This document shows positions 6,720 through 9,678 of a DNA stretch of 9,678 nt, in pieces (positions within the stretch are counted from its first letter, which is position 1; each line of letters starts with the position of its first letter). The translations under genes and the position numbers were made by a program. The DNA lies in assembly GCA_903854075.1 (NCBI GenBank), contig CAINVI010000087.1, positions 1-9,678 on the forward strand. The letters are read 5' to 3'. The DNA is from Candidatus Pollutiaquabacter sp. Its GTDB lineage: Bacteria; Bacteroidota; Bacteroidia; AKYH767-A; 2013-40CM-41-45. Under the pieces are notes generated by a model that saw only the letters and a program-made list of their open reading frames with translations, was not told the origin of the DNA and made no database searches.

Positions 6720-7790
6720 ATGAAAAAACAGACGATTTTACTTGTAACGTTACTGCTATTCGCGGGAAGCGTGTTTGCACAAGCGCCCAAATACAGTAAT
6801 GAATTTCTTTCGATCGGCGTTGGAGCACGTGCCATGGGAATGTCCGGTGCGGTGGTGGCCAGCGATCACGATGCTACTGCTGCCATTTGGAATCCTGCTG
6901 GTTTAACGCACTGCCAAGGCGACCTTCAGCTGGCTGCGATGCACGCGGAACTTTTTGCGGGTATATCGAAATTCGATTACGCCACAGTAGCCACTCATAT
7001 TGACTCGAGCCGCACTATCGGATTCTCGATTGTTCGCTTCGGCACCGACGATATTCCTAACACACTTGATTTGATCGACGCTTCGGGAGTTATTGATTAC
7101 AGCCGATTATCCTCCTTCTCCATTGCCGACTATGCCTTCGTGTTTTCCTACAGTAAAAAAACACGGACACCCGGACTTAGTGTCGGCGGAAACGCAAAAG
7201 TGATCAATCGTAAAGCCGGCGATTTCGGCAAAGCCTGGGGATTCGGATTCGACCTTGGCGCACAATACACCACCGGAAAATGGCTGCTCGGTGTTACTGC
7301 CAAAGATGTAACATCAACCTTTAACGCCTGGAGCTACAACACCGAACTACTGGAAGAAGCGTTTATTGCCACCGGTAATGAAATCCCAAAGAACACCACC
7401 GAAATCACACTACCTAAATTAATCATCGGAGGTGGTTATCGTACCGGATTAGGAGACAAGTTCACGCTGCTCGCTGAACTGAATGCCGATTTCACTTTCG
7501 ATGGCCAGCGCAATGTTCCGATCAGTTCAGATGTCATCAGTGTTGATCCGCGAATTGGTTTCGAAGTCGGATACAGCAACTTTGTATTTCTTCGCGGTGG
7601 CATGCAAAATATCCAGCAAATTAAAGATGTCGACGGAGGCAAATCGACCATTGTTCAACCGAACCTGGGCATTGGCGTGAAAATCGGCAAACTTTCCATC
7701 GACTATGCTTTGACAAATATCGGAAGCAAGGAACTGCTCTACTCCAATGTATTCTCGCTACGTCTGGAAATCACCAAACAGAAAAAATAA
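6720..7790 (+). CDS. PorV/PorQ-family outer-membrane protein (T9SS-associated)
   Basis: A 356-residue predicted outer-membrane beta-barrel of the PorV/PorQ (UPF0164-like, FadL-type) family. A clear signal peptide covers residues 1-20 (cut near VFA-Q). The family signature at the mature N terminus is intact: FLSIGVGARAMGMSGA (29-44) then A-D-D-A-type spacing and WNPAGL (57-62). The rest consists of alternating polar/hydrophobic strands with many Gly and aromatic residues, ending near VFSLRLEI. In the T9SS of Porphyromonas gingivalis, PorV carries cargo from the translocon to the PorU sortase, and PorQ works with PorZ in the same attachment complex. The next gene, 21 bases away, is PorU2-like, which supports a sortase-partner role here. 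Whether this is the main PorV or a paralogue cannot be decided from one locus, so no symbol is given. Confidence 0.85.
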   Translation: MKKQTILLVTLLLFAGSVFAQAPKYSNEFLSIGVGARAMGMSGAVVASDHDATAAIWNPAGLTHCQGDLQLAAMHAELFAGISKFDYATVATHIDSSRTIGFSIVRFGTDDIPNTLDLIDASGVIDYSRLSSFSIADYAFVFSYSKKTRTPGLSVGGNAKVINRKAGDFGKAWGFGFDLGAQYTTGKWLLGVTAKDVTSTFNAWSYNTELLEEAFIATGNEIPKNTTEITLPKLIIGGGYRTGLGDKFTLLAELNADFTFDGQRNVPISSDVISVDPRIGFEVGYSNFVFLRGGMQNIQQIKDVDGGKSTIVQPNLGIGVKIGKLSIDYALTNIGSKELLYSNVFSLRLEITKQKK

Positions 7791-7811
7791 TTGCTGTTGA
7801 ATAATTTTTTC

Positions 7812-9678
7812 ATGAAAAGAAAGATACTTCTGTTTTTACTTCTACTTACTTGCTGTTTTGCACAAGCGCAAAACTACGGCAACGAATGGATTAATTATAG
7901 CCAGCAATATTTCAAAGTAAAAGTGTGGCAGGACGGCATACACCGCATCGATCGTCAAACTTTATTATTCGCCGGAATACCGGTTACTACGATTGATCCT
8001 CGCAAAATTCAACTTTTCCATAACGGCGAACAACAATACATTCATATCGAAGGACAAGCCGACGGCAGCTTTGACACCGGCGACTTTATCGAATTCATGG
8101 GAAGAAAAAACGACGGCGCTCCGGATGCCGCGCTTTATGCTGACCCGAACTGGCAACCGAATATCCATTACAGCCTCTTTACTGATACTTCCGTTTACTT
8201 CATTACCTGGAGCGTGACCACCAACGGTCTGCGGATGACGGAAGAATCGGATCAAACATTTAGCAATTTTACTGCTGCCGACTACTGTTTAAAACGGTCG
8301 TTTAACCAACTATCCGGTTGGTACAATGCCGGCCGAAACGACAATTCCATTGAATATACTGAATCAGAGGGCTGGGGGTATATTTTCGGTAATAATCGTT
8401 ATACCTCGCTGAATGTAACCTTAAACACAGCAAATGTATATGGTGCAGGACCCGATGCAGTACTGGAAACTTCGATCAGCGGATACAATAATCTGGCGCA
8501 TAATATCCTCCTCACCTACTTCGGACTTAACTTCAGTGACACGTATTACACACAAGCACTGAAACGATACACGTTTCAAGTCCCCTGTTCTCTGATTACT
8601 GCCGCATCCTCCAATCTAAGCTATGCAGTAACGACGCCAACTACGAGCGGAACGGATTATAATATTTATCATTATGCTGCGCTAACCTATCCTCACACTT
8701 TCGATTTCGAAAATGCAGGTCGCTTTGAATTCAGTCTCCCGAATGCAACAGGTCAATCCAAATCGCGTCTTGATATCACGAATTTCTCCAGCAGCGGAAC
8801 GCCTATACTATACGACCTGAACAACCACAAAAGAATAAGCGTAGCAGCAAACGGCGCCGACTGGCAGGCGCTGATTCCCAACGATGGCGGCACTTCGCCT
8901 AAGAACTGTATACTCACCAGCACAGGCAGTATCATTCCTGCTACGTCCATCATCGGCATCAATTACATTGCCAACAATTTTGGATACTTCAATAACTTCC
9001 TTTCCAATCCGATCGACTCAGCGTTCCTGATTGTCACCCACCGTTCCTTGTGGAATCAGGCGCAACTTTATAAGAACTACAGAAATCAAACTACCGGTAA
9101 TCGCGTTTTACTGGCTGACATCGACGAGCTCACGGATCAGTTCGCCTACGGCATACAGAAACACCCGCACTCTATCCGCAATTTCAGCAAACTCTTACTT
9201 GATCAGTGGACAAATGTAGCAGATCCTCAACATCTCTTCCTGCTCGGAAAATCCATCAACCCGATTGACGCCAGATCTAATTCGGCACTGTTTGCTGTTT
9301 CTCTGATTCCTTCTTTCGGAACACCTTCTTCCGATATCGTTCTAACCTCCGGGTTGAACGGAACATTGTACGAACCCGCTATTCCAACCGGACGACTCAG
9401 TGCACGAACGGGAAATGAAATTTTAGGCTATCTGCAAAAGGTCCAGGAGTACGAAGCCGTCCAGCAAGGCGTGCCTCAGTCCTGGATGAAAGAGATCCTT
9501 CACTTTGGCGGCGGAAATGACCTCGCTCAACAGGCGCAACTGGCCGGTTATCTTTCGGATTTTGAAAACATCATGGAAGGTGCGCAATTCGGAGGAAATG
9601 TCACCACTTACTTAAAATTCAATACAAGTCCAATTGTCATCAATCAATCCGACTCATTGCAAGCACAGATCGATTCCG
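7812..9678 (+). CDS. porU2: PorU2-like T9SS sortase / C25-family peptidase (3' end beyond window)
   Basis: The frame is open from ATG 7812 to the right edge: 622 codons and one extra base. A signal peptide covers about 1-19 (hydrophobic core LLFLLLLTCCFA, likely cut after AQA). The mature start NYGNEWINYSQQYFKVKV and a following GIHRI resemble PorU2-type proteins. The N-terminal half (about 20-395) looks like all-beta accessory domains. A gingipain-like C25 domain begins near residue 400 (FLIVTHRSLW, 405-414), continues with a Rossmann-like LFLLGKS segment, IPTGRLSAR at 524-532, and LHFGGG at 563-568. Gingipain-type peptidases cleave after Arg or Lys; PorU-type sortases remove the C-terminal T9SS signal and attach cargo to the surface. 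The catalytic His (in a GHS/GHG motif) and Cys are expected just past the edge and cannot be checked. No frameshift is seen. It follows the PorV-family gene by 21 bases on the same strand. Family assignment is from memory of conserved segments. Confidence 0.82.
   Translation, partial: MKRKILLFLLLLTCCFAQAQNYGNEWINYSQQYFKVKVWQDGIHRIDRQTLLFAGIPVTTIDPRKIQLFHNGEQQYIHIEGQADGSFDTGDFIEFMGRKNDGAPDAALYADPNWQPNIHYSLFTDTSVYFITWSVTTNGLRMTEESDQTFSNFTAADYCLKRSFNQLSGWYNAGRNDNSIEYTESEGWGYIFGNNRYTSLNVTLNTANVYGAGPDAVLETSISGYNNLAHNILLTYFGLNFSDTYYTQALKRYTFQVPCSLITAASSNLSYAVTTPTTSGTDYNIYHYAALTYPHTFDFENAGRFEFSLPNATGQSKSRLDITNFSSSGTPILYDLNNHKRISVAANGADWQALIPNDGGTSPKNCILTSTGSIIPATSIIGINYIANNFGYFNNFLSNPIDSAFLIVTHRSLWNQAQLYKNYRNQTTGNRVLLADIDELTDQFAYGIQKHPHSIRNFSKLLLDQWTNVADPQHLFLLGKSINPIDARSNSALFAVSLIPSFGTPSSDIVLTSGLNGTLYEPAIPTGRLSARTGNEILGYLQKVQEYEAVQQGVPQSWMKEILHFGGGNDLAQQAQLAGYLSDFENIMEGAQFGGNVTTYLKFNTSPIVINQSDSLQAQIDS

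Noticed and set aside
7842..7874. Possible lipoprotein signal (cysteines at the end of the PorU2-like hydrophobic segment)
   Set aside because: The residues before the cysteines do not fit a lipobox, lacking a Gly/Ala/Ser at -1 in proper context, and a normal signal peptidase site (AQA) follows directly.

Overview
The window looks like chromosomal DNA from a free-living, Gram-negative member of the Bacteroidota. The evidence is a set of lineage-typical genes: a carboxypeptidase-regulatory-domain/DUF5686 outer-membrane protein and a PorV-family/PorU2-like pair of the type IX secretion system (T9SS). Upstream of several genes there are also matches to the Bacteroidota -7 promoter element TAnnTTTG. 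A stand-alone small PurS points to a group that uses the PurS/PurL/PurQ form of FGAM synthase, such as Chitinophagales or Cytophagales-like lineages, but I cannot fix the order or genus. No tRNA, rRNA, CRISPR array, insertion sequence or phage gene was seen. Coding density is very high, with no gene-free stretch over 300 bases.

Left block (2-5487, + strand): a tightly packed envelope cluster. kdsD makes arabinose 5-phosphate for Kdo and the LPS core. It is followed after 1 base by tatC (Tat translocase), which overlaps by 4 bases a small AhpD-like carboxymuconolactone decarboxylase (CMD) family protein. After 33 bases comes an 825-residue DUF5686 outer-membrane protein, and after another 45 bases lptB, the ATPase that powers LPS transport. 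lptB appears to have its own promoter. The common theme is building and supplying the outer membrane.

Middle block (5494-6498, - strand): pssA (phosphatidylserine synthase) with purS directly behind it (3-base gap), driven by a good-looking promoter upstream of pssA. This block converges tail to tail with lptB, with only 6 bases between stop codons.

Right block (6622-9678, + strand): a divergent T9SS-related pair, a PorV/PorQ-family beta-barrel protein followed after 21 bases by a PorU2-like C25-family sortase/peptidase. The second gene runs off the right edge just before its expected catalytic His and Cys.

The genes are mostly recognisable families. I do not see a wholly unknown system. 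The points most worth a second look are the PorV-like/PorU2 pairing, the DUF5686 barrel placed inside the kdsD-tatC-lptB cluster, the pssA-purS coupling, and an inverted repeat inside the lptB promoter.
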